This document shows, in pieces, positions 29,085 to 37,651 of a stretch of DNA of 64,000 nt. The position numbers were made by a program, and so were the translations under genes. The notes beneath the pieces were generated by a model. It was not told the DNA's origin. It was given only the letters and a program-made list of their open reading frames with translations, and did not search any database. Source of the DNA: Verrucomicrobiota bacterium (lineage in GTDB: Bacteria > Verrucomicrobiota > Verrucomicrobiia > Opitutales > Opitutaceae); contig JAFEGO010000017.1 of NCBI GenBank assembly GCA_018239845.1, forward strand, positions 1 to 64,000, in the 5' to 3' direction. Numbering within the stretch: the first letter of the stretch is position 1; every line of letters begins with the position of its first letter.

Positions 29085-31079
29085 ATGCATCACCTACGTT
29101 TCCGGCAGGTCCACCTCGATTTCCACACCAGCGGCCTGATCAAAGGCATCGGCGAGAAGTTCAACAAGCGCCAGTTCCAGGAGGCGCTGAAGATCGGCCA
29201 CATCGACTCGATCACGATCTTTTCGAAGTGTCACCATGGATACAGCTACCATCCGACCAAGGTCGGGCAGATGCACCCGCACCTGAAGACCGACCTGCTG
29301 GCGCGCCAGATCGACGCCTGCCGCGAGATCGGCGTGCGCTGCCCCATCTACCTGAGCGCCGGCCTCGATGAGCTGGCGGCGTTTGCGAACCCCACCTGGG
29401 TTGTGAAGAAGAAGGACGGCGTCCTTTGGAAGCCCCTCGAGGTCGAGTGGTTTGTGCGCATGCTGCGCTTCAACTCCCCTTACCTCAACTATCTCTGTGA
29501 GCAGATCGAGGAGGTCTGCCAGCGCTGGCCGGACAACGACGGCATCTTCCTCGACATCATCGGCGTGCAGCGCGACTACAGCGACGATGCCCTCAAGGAG
29601 ATGAAGCAGATGGGCTACAATCCCGAGGTGGACGCCGACGTGGCGAGCTACGGCGAGGACGTGCTCTACCGGTACTTCAAGGCCACCACGGCCGCCGCGC
29701 AGTCGGTGAAGAAGGACAACCCTGTCTTCCACAACTCCGGCCACATCTCCGTCGGTGCGCGCAAAGCCCTCGGCTACAACACGCACCTCGAGCTCGAGTC
29801 GCTGCCGACCGGCGGCTGGGGCTATGACCACTTCCCGCTCTCGGCGCGCTACGCGATCACGCAGAAGTGGGACTTCATGGGCATGACCGGCAAGTTCCAC
29901 AACACGTGGGGCGAGTTCGGCGGCTTCAAGCGCCCGGCGGCGCTGCGCCACGAGTGCGGCGCGATGCTGGCCTACGGCGCGAAGTGCAGCGTGGGCGACC
30001 AGCTGCACCCCGACGGCGAGATGAACCTCGACACCTACCGCCTCATCGGTGCGGCCTACGAGGAGGTCGAGCGCAAGGAGCCGTGGTGCGACTACGTCAC
30101 GCCCGTGGCCAAGATCGCGCTCGTGAGCTGCGAGCAGAACCAGCACCGCTGGCGCGGCGGCCACGCGCAGTCCGTCGTGGCGGACGAGGGTGTGGCCCGC
30201 ATGCTCCTCGAGCTGCACCAGCCCTTCCTCATGCTCGACGAGCAGGCCGACTGGAAGGGCTTCGACCTCGTGGTGCTGCCCGACACCTACGTGATGACGC
30301 CCGCCAACCAGGCGAAGGCGAAAAAATTCCTCGCGGGCGGCGGCAAGATCATCGCCGCAGGCACCGCGCTGCTCGACGAGAAGAACGAAAAGTTCGCCAT
30401 CGACCCCGGCGCCAAGCTTCTCGGCCGCTCCAAGAACGATCCCGACTACCTCGTGGCCACCGCGCTCACGCCGGAAGTCGCGGTGAAGAGCCCGATCGTG
30501 ATCCTCGGCGGGGCGTTCGACGTGAAGCCTACGACCGCGAAGGTCCTGGCCGAGCGCCGCGCCTCATATTTCAACCGCACGTGGGAGCACTATTGCTCGC
30601 ACCAGCATGCGCCGGATGCGCCGGGCAAGGTCCCGCCCGCCGCGTTGATCGGACGCGGCATCGCTTACTTCGCTCACAATATCTTCAGCGCCTACCGCAC
30701 GTACGGCCAGCCGCTCTACCGCGATTTCTTCGAGGCGGCGCTGCGCCAGCTCCTCGGCGACAGCCTGCTAGTGGAGACCAACCTCCCGCGCAGCGGGCGC
30801 ATCAACCTCATGGAGCAGCGCAAGGAGCACCGCTACGTGACGCACCTGACCTACGCGCCGACGAGCACGCGCGGTACCTTCGGCGGCAAGCCCGTCGAGC
30901 TGATCGAGGATCTCGTGCCGCTGCGCGACATCCATGTGAAGCTGCGCGTGCCGAAGAAGATCAAGTCCGCCCGCCTTGTGCCCGACGGCGGCGAACTCGC
31001 CTTCGCCCAGACCAAGGGCGCGGTGGAGTTCACCGTGCCGGAGTTCACCAGCCACCAGATGATCGAGCTGGGGTACTGA
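29085..31079 (+). CDS. GHL6-like putative glycoside hydrolase (TIM barrel plus trimerisation-like domain)
   Basis: 664 residues from the ATG at 29085 (MHHLRFRQVHLDFHTSG); the frame continues upstream to 28914 but with non-coding composition. The N-terminal barrel shows VHLDFHTSGLI, FSKCHHGYSYHPTKVG, GIFLDIIG, HNSGHISVG and HLELESLPTGGWGYDHF, matching hypothetical glycosyl hydrolase 6; the second half (about 390-560; VVLPDTYVMT, GGKIIAAGTALLD) resembles the beta-galactosidase trimerisation domain. No signal peptide is visible, so it is predicted cytosolic. Fucosidase-like relatives exist, but the substrate is open. Divergent from hppA. Confidence 0.8.
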   Translation: MHHLRFRQVHLDFHTSGLIKGIGEKFNKRQFQEALKIGHIDSITIFSKCHHGYSYHPTKVGQMHPHLKTDLLARQIDACREIGVRCPIYLSAGLDELAAFANPTWVVKKKDGVLWKPLEVEWFVRMLRFNSPYLNYLCEQIEEVCQRWPDNDGIFLDIIGVQRDYSDDALKEMKQMGYNPEVDADVASYGEDVLYRYFKATTAAAQSVKKDNPVFHNSGHISVGARKALGYNTHLELESLPTGGWGYDHFPLSARYAITQKWDFMGMTGKFHNTWGEFGGFKRPAALRHECGAMLAYGAKCSVGDQLHPDGEMNLDTYRLIGAAYEEVERKEPWCDYVTPVAKIALVSCEQNQHRWRGGHAQSVVADEGVARMLLELHQPFLMLDEQADWKGFDLVVLPDTYVMTPANQAKAKKFLAGGGKIIAAGTALLDEKNEKFAIDPGAKLLGRSKNDPDYLVATALTPEVAVKSPIVILGGAFDVKPTTAKVLAERRASYFNRTWEHYCSHQHAPDAPGKVPPAALIGRGIAYFAHNIFSAYRTYGQPLYRDFFEAALRQLLGDSLLVETNLPRSGRINLMEQRKEHRYVTHLTYAPTSTRGTFGGKPVELIEDLVPLRDIHVKLRVPKKIKSARLVPDGGELAFAQTKGAVEFTVPEFTSHQMIELGY

Positions 31080-31100
31080 GGCCGCCTGCCGGAGAGGTTA

Positions 31101-32426
31101 TCAGCTGCCGGACGCGCGGGCCTCGGCCCGCGTTTCCTGGCGGTCCACGACCGCCGTCGTGACCATGTCGGCGCCGACATTCGTCATGGTCCGTGCCATG
31201 TCGAGCAGGCGGTCCACGCCGAGCACGATGCCGATGCCCTCCGCGGGGATGTTGAAGGTCACCAGCAGCCCAGCGATGAGCGGGAGCGAGCCGCCGGGGA
31301 TGCCGGCGACCGCCACTGCGCTGAAGACGGCAAGCACGAGCAGCGTCAGCTGCTGCACCAAGGTAAGATCGACGCCGAAAACCTGGGCCACGAAGAGCAC
31401 GACGCAGCCCTCGTAAAGGGCGGTGCCGCTCATGTTCATCGTCGTGCCGAGGGGGAGCACGAAGCCGGAGACGCTGGGGCGCAGCTTCAGCGTGTCGCGC
31501 GCACAGTCGAGCGCGGCGGGGAGCGTGGCGTTGCTCGAGCTCGTTGAGAATGCGGTGACGAGCACGGCGCGGATGTCGCGGAAAAACTGCAGCGGCCGGC
31601 GGTCGGTCCAGCACTTCAGCCAGAGCGACATGGTGCCGAAGAGATGCAGCATCATCACGGCGATGCAGCCCAGCGCGAAGACGCCGAGCGCGATCAGGAT
31701 GTCCACGCCGATCTTCACGATCACGCTGTAGATCATCGCGGGCACGGCGTAGGGGGCGAGGCGCAGCGCGAAGTGCACGATGCCCGTCATCAGCTCGCTG
31801 ACGAGGTCGAGGAATTCCTGAAGCTTGCGGCGCTTCTCTTCCGCCAGCTGCGTGCCCACGGCGCCGACCAAAATGGCGAAGAGGATCAGCGGGAGCACGG
31901 CGCCGAGCACGGCGTCGCTGTGGCCGGCGACGGCGCCGAGGAGATTCTTCGGCATGAACATCTCGACGAACGTCATGGCGTTCACCGCCGGGGCGGCGGC
32001 GTGCGTGGCGATATGCTGCTGCGCGGCGCCGCCGTATTCGGCGAGCAAGCGGGCCTTGGCGGCGGGGTCGAGATGGTTGCCGGGCTGCAGCACGTTCATC
32101 ATGACCAGCCCGAGGCCGACGCCGATGGCCATGTTGAGAAAGAACAGCGCAAAGGTGCGGCCGGCCAGCGGCCCGAGCCGGTCGAGGCGGCCGAGCTGCA
32201 CGACGCCCGTGGCGAGCGAGGAGAACACGAGGGGGATGACCACGAAGAAAAGCATCCGCAGAAAGACCTGACCGAGGGGATCAAAGACCTGGGTGGAAAC
32301 CTTCCGCATGAAGTCGAGGACGCCGGGGGCGACGCGTCCGACGGCGAGGGTCGCGAGGCCGGCGACCGTGCCGATGACGAGGCCGAGCAGGATGCGATTG
32401 GCGAGAGGGCGGTTGGTTGCGGCCAT
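31101..32426 (-). CDS. Dicarboxylate/amino acid:cation symporter (DAACS family)
   Basis: 441 residues from the ATG at 32426 (MAATNRPLANRILLG); the frame upstream to 32552 overlaps the divergent MobA-like gene. It has eight helices plus re-entrant loops of the GltP/DctA/GltPh fold: hairpin motif STSSSNATLP, helix motif NMSGTALYEG (NMDGT in most members), AGIPGGS, and VDRLLDMARTMTNVGAD with the substrate-binding Asp and Asn. It imports glutamate, aspartate or C4-dicarboxylates with Na+ or H+. Divergent from the MobA-like gene, with 64 bases between starts. Confidence 0.92.
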   Translation of the reverse strand: MAATNRPLANRILLGLVIGTVAGLATLAVGRVAPGVLDFMRKVSTQVFDPLGQVFLRMLFFVVIPLVFSSLATGVVQLGRLDRLGPLAGRTFALFFLNMAIGVGLGLVMMNVLQPGNHLDPAAKARLLAEYGGAAQQHIATHAAAPAVNAMTFVEMFMPKNLLGAVAGHSDAVLGAVLPLILFAILVGAVGTQLAEEKRRKLQEFLDLVSELMTGIVHFALRLAPYAVPAMIYSVIVKIGVDILIALGVFALGCIAVMMLHLFGTMSLWLKCWTDRRPLQFFRDIRAVLVTAFSTSSSNATLPAALDCARDTLKLRPSVSGFVLPLGTTMNMSGTALYEGCVVLFVAQVFGVDLTLVQQLTLLVLAVFSAVAVAGIPGGSLPLIAGLLVTFNIPAEGIGIVLGVDRLLDMARTMTNVGADMVTTAVVDRQETRAEARASGS

Positions 32427-32490
32427 GGCGGCGGAGCGTGCTTCGCAGGACGCGGCTTGTCCAACGGGAAGTTCGCCGCACACTGCGGAC

Positions 32491-33075
32491 ATGCCGCCGT
32501 TTTCCGCCGTTCTTCTCGCCGCCGGGCGCTCGACGCGCATGGGCCGCGACAAGGCCCTGCTCGAAGCCGACGGCGCGCCGCTCTGGCGGCGCCAGCGCGA
32601 TGTGCTCGCGCAGGCGGGTGCGGCGGAGATTTTTCTCTCGGTGCGGCTGGAGCAGGAGTGGGCGGAGCGGGCGGCCGGATTTGCAGGCCGGCTCTACGAC
32701 GCGTTGGCTTTTGGCGGACCGATGGTCGGGATCACGGCGGCGCTGGAGCGCTCGGAGCATCCGCATGTCGCCGTGCTGGCGATTGACCTGCCGCGGCTGC
32801 CGGCGGCGTGGTTCGGCACCTTGCTGGCCGAGTGCACGCCGACGGCGGGTTGCGTGGGGCGGCGCGGGGAGTTTTTCGAACCTCTCGCGGCGGTCTATCC
32901 ACGCGAGCTGAAGTGGCCGGCCTGGGAGGCGCTCGGGCGCGGGGAGTACGCCCTGCAACGGCTGCTCGCCCAGGCGGTGGCCGGGGGCCTGCTGCGCGTG
33001 CGCGAGATCAGCGAGGCCGAGGCGCCGTGGTTCGAGAATTGGAACACGCCGGAGCGAGGCTCAGGGTCGTTATAA
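32491..33075 (+). CDS. MobA-like NTP transferase (molybdenum cofactor nucleotidyltransferase type)
   Basis: 194 residues from the ATG at 32491. The nucleotide-binding signature AVLLAAGRSTRMGRDKALL opens the protein, and VAVLAIDLPRLPAAWF carries the metal-binding Asp. This fits MobA/MocA (molybdopterin guanylyl- or cytidylyltransferase). A molybdopterin enzyme (sulfite-oxidase-like, 37649-38290) is nearby, which fits, although that family normally uses unmodified Mo-MPT. It lies 105 bases upstream of the PhyH-LarA cluster on the same strand; membership in that unit is uncertain. Confidence 0.8.
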   Translation: MPPFSAVLLAAGRSTRMGRDKALLEADGAPLWRRQRDVLAQAGAAEIFLSVRLEQEWAERAAGFAGRLYDALAFGGPMVGITAALERSEHPHVAVLAIDLPRLPAAWFGTLLAECTPTAGCVGRRGEFFEPLAAVYPRELKWPAWEALGRGEYALQRLLAQAVAGGLLRVREISEAEAPWFENWNTPERGSGSL

Positions 33076-33179
33076 GTGTGCCCTGATCATTCGCCGTACC
33101 TTTCGGCGCGTTCATTCATTCTTTCCCGCTTGCGGCGGTGAGACGGGTAGGCGAACGATGCCGACGAATTCTTCACTCC

Positions 33180-33980
33180 ATGAGCAACCCCACCCTCGCC
33201 CAACAGCGTGCGTTTTTCGAAACCTTCGGTTTCATCAAGCTGCCCGGTCTCCTCAAGAACGAGATCGACACCATCATCGCCGAATTCGAGGCGGTGTTCC
33301 CGGACAAGGGGCTGAAGCACGATGGCAAGAAGCGCACGTCGGTCATCCCTTTCGTGGACCAGCGTCCGGTCCTCAGCGCGCTGCTCGACCATCCGGGCAT
33401 CGTGGAGGCGGTGAGCAACCTCATCGGGCCTGACTTCAACTACGTCGGCAGCGATGGCAACTACTACACCGGCGACACCGGCTGGCACCGCGACAGCCTG
33501 TATCGCAACGGCCTGTACCTCAAGGTGGCCTTCTACCTCGATCCCGTGGGCAAGGACACGGGTTGCCTGCGGGTCATCCCGGGCTCGCACACCGATGAGG
33601 GCGTGAAGATCTGGCCGGGTGCGATGGTGCCGGATTCCCAGCACCTGTGGGGCCGGGCCGCGAGCGAAGTGCCGTATTACCCGCTGGAGAACACCCCGGG
33701 CGACGTGCTGATCTTCAACCACCGTGTGTTCCACGCCTCATCCGGCGGCAACCACCAGCGCCGCATGTTCACGATGAATCTCGGCCGCCGCGCGCAGGCG
33801 CCGGAGGAGATTGACGACCTCATCTCCTACGTCTCCTACCACATGCACGGCCACAAGGTGCCGTCGCCCTACGGCAAGGCCATGGTCGAGACCGCCTCGC
33901 CCGCGCGCCAGGTACACCTCACGCAGGTCCCCGAGTTCTGGGCCGCCGGCCTCGAGCACTACAAGCTCCGCACCAAGTAA
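33180..33980 (+). CDS. Phytanoyl-CoA dioxygenase (PhyH) family protein
   Basis: 266 residues from the ATG at 33180. Fe(II)/2-oxoglutarate oxygenase with ligands H103 and D105 in GWHRDSLYR and H185 in RVFHASSGGN, and R195 as the likely 2-oxoglutarate anchor; LRVIPGSH is the usual strand. It is only distantly similar to the PhyH at 7578. It heads a tight run: the LarA-like gene starts 24 bases after its stop, then a kinase and an enolase paralog. It probably hydroxylates or cleaves a small metabolite that the next enzymes process (inference). Confidence 0.88.
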   Translation: MSNPTLAQQRAFFETFGFIKLPGLLKNEIDTIIAEFEAVFPDKGLKHDGKKRTSVIPFVDQRPVLSALLDHPGIVEAVSNLIGPDFNYVGSDGNYYTGDTGWHRDSLYRNGLYLKVAFYLDPVGKDTGCLRVIPGSHTDEGVKIWPGAMVPDSQHLWGRAASEVPYYPLENTPGDVLIFNHRVFHASSGGNHQRRMFTMNLGRRAQAPEEIDDLISYVSYHMHGHKVPSPYGKAMVETASPARQVHLTQVPEFWAAGLEHYKLRTK

Positions 33981-34004
33981 TCCGCGCCGCGGGGCCCGGT
34001 CGCC

Positions 34005-35273
34005 ATGAAAGTCGCGCTCGCCTACGGCCAGGGCCACCTCGAGGTGGACTTCCCGGACCACGTGACCGTCGTGCAGCCGCGGCCCCAGCCCGGCCTGCCC
34101 GACGAGCGTGCGGCGCTGCTGGCGGCGCTTGATGCGCCGATCGGCTGCGAGCCGCTGCGCGACTGGCTGAAGCCGGGGTGCAAGGTCTGCATCATCTTCC
34201 CCGACATCACGCGGGCGATGCCCAACACCCGCGTGCTGCCCTGGCTGCTCGACTACCTGCACCGCCACGGCGTGCGCGACGAGCAGGTCGTGCTGCTCAA
34301 CTCCACCGGTACCCACCGACCCAATACACCGGAGGAGCTCGACCGGATGCTGGGCAAGCCGATCACGGCGCGCTACCGCGTGGTGAACCACGAGTGCGAG
34401 GACTACGCCAACATGGTGCAGTTCGGCGTGACGAGTTCCGGCGCGCCGGCGTTGATCAACCGCCTCGCGGCCGAGGCCGACGTGCGCATCCTCACCGGTT
34501 TTATCGAGCCGCACTTCTTCGCCGGTTTCAGCGGCGGGCCGAAGGCGCTGATGCCGGGCGTCGCCGGCCTCAAGACCACGCTGAGCAATCACGGAGCGGC
34601 CAACATCGGCAGCCCGCGCGCGACCTTCGGCGTCAATGAGGGCAACCCGATCTGGGACGAGATGTTCGATATCGCGCAGCGCGTGGGCCGCAGCTTTCTG
34701 CTCAACGTCAGCCTCAACGAGGAGAAGCACATCACGGGCTGGTTCGCCGGGGACCTCGGCGCGGCACACCGTCGCGGTCGGGAGTTTGTGCGCGCTTCGG
34801 CGATGCAGCGCGTGGACGCGCCGTTCGACGTGATCGTGACGACCAACAGCGGCTACCCGCTCGACATGAATCTCTACCAAGGCGTGAAGGGCATGGCCGC
34901 CGCCGCGACGATCGCGAAGCCGGGCGCCACGATCATCCTCGCCGCCGAGTGCCGTGAGGGCCTGCCCGCCGGTAGCCCGAGCGACAAGCTGCTCCGCAGC
35001 GTGAAATCGCCTGCGGAGCTGCTCGCGCGCATCTGCTCGCCGGGTTTTGCCTGGCCGGAGCAGTGGCAGTCGCAGATCCAGACGCTCATCCAGACGCGGG
35101 CGCGGGTGCTGTTGCACAGCCTGATGCCCGACGACCTCGTGCGCGCCGCGCTGCTGGAGCCGTGTCATGATATCGGTGCGGAGGTGCGCGCGCAGATCGC
35201 GCGGATCGGCCCGGGGGCCCGGGTGGCCGTGTTGCCCTGGGGGCCGCTGACGATCCCGTACGTCGCGGCGTAA
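34005..35273 (+). CDS. larA: LarA-family nickel-pincer racemase/epimerase
   Basis: 422 residues. DUF2088/LarA family: D67/R70 in FPDITRAMP, H104 in GTHRPNTPEE, H170 in IEPHFFAGFSGGPK, K180 in the same block and H196 in TLSNHG. The spacing H-66-H-10-K-16-H equals that of Lactiplantibacillus LarA (H108, H174, K184, H200), where Lys carries the pincer cofactor and His binds nickel. Members racemise lactate or epimerise other 2-hydroxy acids. No larB, larC or larE is in the window, so the cofactor must come from elsewhere. The 18-base gap to the kinase argues for one operon and a non-lactate substrate. Confidence 0.9.
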   Translation: MKVALAYGQGHLEVDFPDHVTVVQPRPQPGLPDERAALLAALDAPIGCEPLRDWLKPGCKVCIIFPDITRAMPNTRVLPWLLDYLHRHGVRDEQVVLLNSTGTHRPNTPEELDRMLGKPITARYRVVNHECEDYANMVQFGVTSSGAPALINRLAAEADVRILTGFIEPHFFAGFSGGPKALMPGVAGLKTTLSNHGAANIGSPRATFGVNEGNPIWDEMFDIAQRVGRSFLLNVSLNEEKHITGWFAGDLGAAHRRGREFVRASAMQRVDAPFDVIVTTNSGYPLDMNLYQGVKGMAAAATIAKPGATIILAAECREGLPAGSPSDKLLRSVKSPAELLARICSPGFAWPEQWQSQIQTLIQTRARVLLHSLMPDDLVRAALLEPCHDIGAEVRAQIARIGPGARVAVLPWGPLTIPYVAA

Positions 35274-35291
35274 CCGCGGATCGCTTTGATC

Positions 35292-36308
35292 ATGGCTGCG
35301 ACGCTCGACATCGAAAATCCGGTCGAGCTGCGCGAGTACCTGCATGGAGCAGGCCGCATCGGGCCCGACGAGGAGATCGAGTCGCGCGTGCTGCCGGGTG
35401 GCGTCTCGTGCAAGACCGTGCTCGTGCGGCGGCGCGACGGCACGGCGTGGGTGCTGAAGCAGGCCCTCGCGAAGCTGCGGGTGCGCGCCGACTGGTTCAG
35501 CGAGCCGGAGCGCATCCACCGCGAGGCGGCGGGCCTGCGCCGGCTGGCGGCGCTGGCCCCGGCGGGCGCGGTGGTTGACTTTGTCTTCGAGGACCACGCG
35601 GCGCATGTGCTCGCGATGGCGGCGGTGCCGGAGCCGCATGAAAACTGGAAGGCGATGCTGCTCGCGCGCGGTCCCGAGCACGACCATGCGGCGCAGTTCG
35701 GCCGGCTGCTCGGCTGGATCCACCGGCGGGCGGCGCAGCAGGCGGAGACGCTGCGCGCGGAGTTTGGCGACACGACGTTTTTCGACCAGTTGCGCCTCGA
35801 CGCCTACTACCGGGCCGCGGCGGCGAACGTGCCGGCGGCCGCGGATTTTTACACACGGCTGATCGGAGAGACCCTGGCGAATCGCGTGACGCTGGTACAC
35901 GGGGATTTCAGCCCGAAGAATGTATTGGTGCAGGGTGGGCGCCTCGTGTTGCTCGACCACGAGGTGATCCATTGGGGCGATCCTGCCTTTGATGTGGGAT
36001 TTGGTTGCACCCATCTTGTGGCGAAGGCGCGGCACCGGCAGGCGCAGGGTGCAGGATTCGTGCAGGCGGCGCAGATTTTTTGGCAGACGTATGCGCAGGA
36101 GACGGCGGGGTTGTTTCCCGGGCTGGAGGCGCGGGCGGTGCGGCACACGCTCGGCTGCCTGCTGGCCCGGGCGGAAGGCCGGTCGCCGCTCGAATACCTG
36201 GCGCCGGCGGAGCGCGAAGCGTTGCGCATCGATGTGATGAAGCTGCTGCCCGTGGAAAGTTTGACCATGGCTGGGGTCGTATCCCAAATGAGCCGACCTT
36301 CCGCATGA
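35292..36308 (+). CDS. APH/choline-kinase-family small-molecule kinase
   Basis: 338 residues from the ATG at 35292 (a TTG two codons earlier is possible). Protein-kinase-like fold: ATP lysine in WVLKQALAKL, catalytic loop VHGDFSPKNVLV (Asp as base, Asn as metal ligand), and LLDHEVIHWGDPAFDVG, the DFD-equivalent. The family phosphorylates hydroxyls of sugars, choline, aminoglycosides or methylthioribose. It sits between the LarA-like gene and an enolase paralog, overlapping the latter as ATGA, so its product may be the phosphorylated substrate of that enzyme (inference). No sign that it is a resistance gene. Confidence 0.85.
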   Translation: MAATLDIENPVELREYLHGAGRIGPDEEIESRVLPGGVSCKTVLVRRRDGTAWVLKQALAKLRVRADWFSEPERIHREAAGLRRLAALAPAGAVVDFVFEDHAAHVLAMAAVPEPHENWKAMLLARGPEHDHAAQFGRLLGWIHRRAAQQAETLRAEFGDTTFFDQLRLDAYYRAAAANVPAAADFYTRLIGETLANRVTLVHGDFSPKNVLVQGGRLVLLDHEVIHWGDPAFDVGFGCTHLVAKARHRQAQGAGFVQAAQIFWQTYAQETAGLFPGLEARAVRHTLGCLLARAEGRSPLEYLAPAEREALRIDVMKLLPVESLTMAGVVSQMSRPSA

Positions 36309-37582
36309 GCTCTTATTCGATCGCCAAGCTCCACGCCCGGGAAATCCTCGACAGCCGCGGCCGTCCGACCGTGTGGGCGGAGTGCGTGCTGGCGGGCGGC
36401 TTCGTGGGCCGGGCTTCGGTGCCCTCGGGTGCCTCGACCGGCCGGGCTGAGGCCTGCGAGCTGCGCGACGGCGACCGCATGCGTTACCGTGGACTGGGTT
36501 GCCGCCGGGCGGTGGAAAATGTCCGGACCGAGATCCACCAGCGGGTGCGTGGGCGGGCCTTTGCATCGCAAGCGGAGTTTGACCGCGAGCTGATGCTGCT
36601 CGACGGCACGCCGAATTTCTCGCGCCTCGGGGCCAATGCGGTCCTCGCGGTGTCGCTGGCGTTTGCGCGCGCGGGCGCGGCGCTGCGGGGCGAGCCGTTG
36701 TACCGGCATTTCGCGGATATGGCCGGGCTGCCGCTGCGCACCTTGCCGCGCCTGACGGTTAATCTTTTCAGCGGTGGCAAGCACGCGGGTGGCCAAGCGC
36801 CGTTGCAGGATGTGCTGTTGGCGCCGGTGGCGGCCGGGACGATTGCCGACGGGCTGGCGGCGGTGTTCGCCGTCTACCAGGCCGCCGCGGAGCTCGTGGA
36901 GAAAAAATACGGCCAGCGCCTTCTGCGCGCCGACGAAGGGGGACTCGCGCCACTGTTTCCCGACGCGGAGTCGATGCTGGGCGACGCGATCGAAGCGATC
37001 CGCGCGGCGGGCTTTGCCCCGGGCCCGGAGATGGCGCTCGCGGTGGATGTGGCGTCGTCGCACTTTTTCCGCGACGGACGCTACCACCTCGGGCCCGAGA
37101 AGCTGGATTCCGCAGGCATGATCGACCGTCTCGCCGACTGGGCGGGCCGCTACCCGCTGGTGAGCATTGAGGACGGGCTGAGCGAGGACGACTGGGCCAA
37201 CTGGCCGCTGCTGCGCTCGCGCCTCGCGGGCCGGACACTGACGCTGGGCGACGATTTTCTCTGCACGCAGCCTTTGCGCATCAAGCGAGCCGCCACCGCT
37301 CGCGCCGCGGATGCGTTGCTCCTCAAGGTCAACCAAGTCGGCACGCTCACAGGCGCGGCGCAGGCCATCTCGCTCGCCCGCTCGGCGGGTTGGAAGGTTA
37401 CGATCAGCGCCCGCAGTGGCGAAACGGAAGACGACTGGCTGGCCGACCTCGCGGTGGGCTGGGGTGCCGATTTCATCAAGGTTGGCTCGATCACGCAGTC
37501 CGAGCGTCTGGCGAAGTACAACCGCCTGCTGGCGATCGAAGAGGAAACTAACTTACCTCTCATGAAGGGGTCAGGCCTCTAG
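36305..37582 (+). CDS. Atypical enolase paralog
   Basis: 425 residues, start in the ATGA overlap with the kinase. The enolase fold and metal site are kept: ASVPSGASTG loop, H160 in GGKHAGG, E211 in ADEGG, D248 in VDVASS, E289 in SIEDG, D316/D317 in LGDDF, K341 in LLKVNQVGT and K392 in IKVG. It deviates at residues invariant in glycolytic enolase: the phosphate-binding His (yeast H373, SHRSGE) is A369 in SARSGE, and the general-acid-pair Glu (yeast E168) is D169. It is therefore unlikely to be the housekeeping enzyme and probably dehydrates another 2-phospho- or 2-hydroxy-acid. The last six residues and the stop are encoded by a palindromic repeat. Confidence 0.9.
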   Translation: MSSYSIAKLHAREILDSRGRPTVWAECVLAGGFVGRASVPSGASTGRAEACELRDGDRMRYRGLGCRRAVENVRTEIHQRVRGRAFASQAEFDRELMLLDGTPNFSRLGANAVLAVSLAFARAGAALRGEPLYRHFADMAGLPLRTLPRLTVNLFSGGKHAGGQAPLQDVLLAPVAAGTIADGLAAVFAVYQAAAELVEKKYGQRLLRADEGGLAPLFPDAESMLGDAIEAIRAAGFAPGPEMALAVDVASSHFFRDGRYHLGPEKLDSAGMIDRLADWAGRYPLVSIEDGLSEDDWANWPLLRSRLAGRTLTLGDDFLCTQPLRIKRAATARAADALLLKVNQVGTLTGAAQAISLARSAGWKVTISARSGETEDDWLADLAVGWGADFIKVGSITQSERLAKYNRLLAIEEETNLPLMKGSGL

Positions 37583-37651
37583 TTATTGCATTTTCAATTA
37601 AATGCGGCGTTTCGGCGCAAAAATGCAATTTATAGAGGCCTGACCCCTTCA
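37563..37651. repeat. Palindrome (GGGGTCAGGCCTCTA family) between convergent genes
   Basis: A 19-base perfect inverted repeat (37563-37581 and 37633-37651; core GGGGTCAGGCCTC), with further pairing of TTGCATTTT and AAAATGCAA inside, encloses an AT-rich centre. The arms resemble REP-type sequences linked to REP-associated tyrosine transposases in other bacteria; no such gene is in the window. The left arm encodes the enolase C-terminus and stop, and the right arm holds the TGA of the sulfite-oxidase-like gene. It can form a strong hairpin in both transcripts and may act as a bidirectional terminator. Confidence 0.85.

Noticed and set aside
34005..35273. Annotating the LarA homologue as lactate racemase
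   Set aside because: Pincer residues are there, but the neighbours (kinase, atypical enolase) and the lack of larBCE make lactate unlikely; only the family is claimed.
35292..36308. Kinase as an aminoglycoside-resistance gene
   Set aside because: The family is broad, and the position inside a metabolic operon argues for a metabolite substrate.
33738..36566. Long antisense reading frame (942 codons) opposite the LarA cluster
   Set aside because: Arg/His/Pro-rich translation without motifs, covering four well-supported plus-strand genes; a GC-rich shadow frame.
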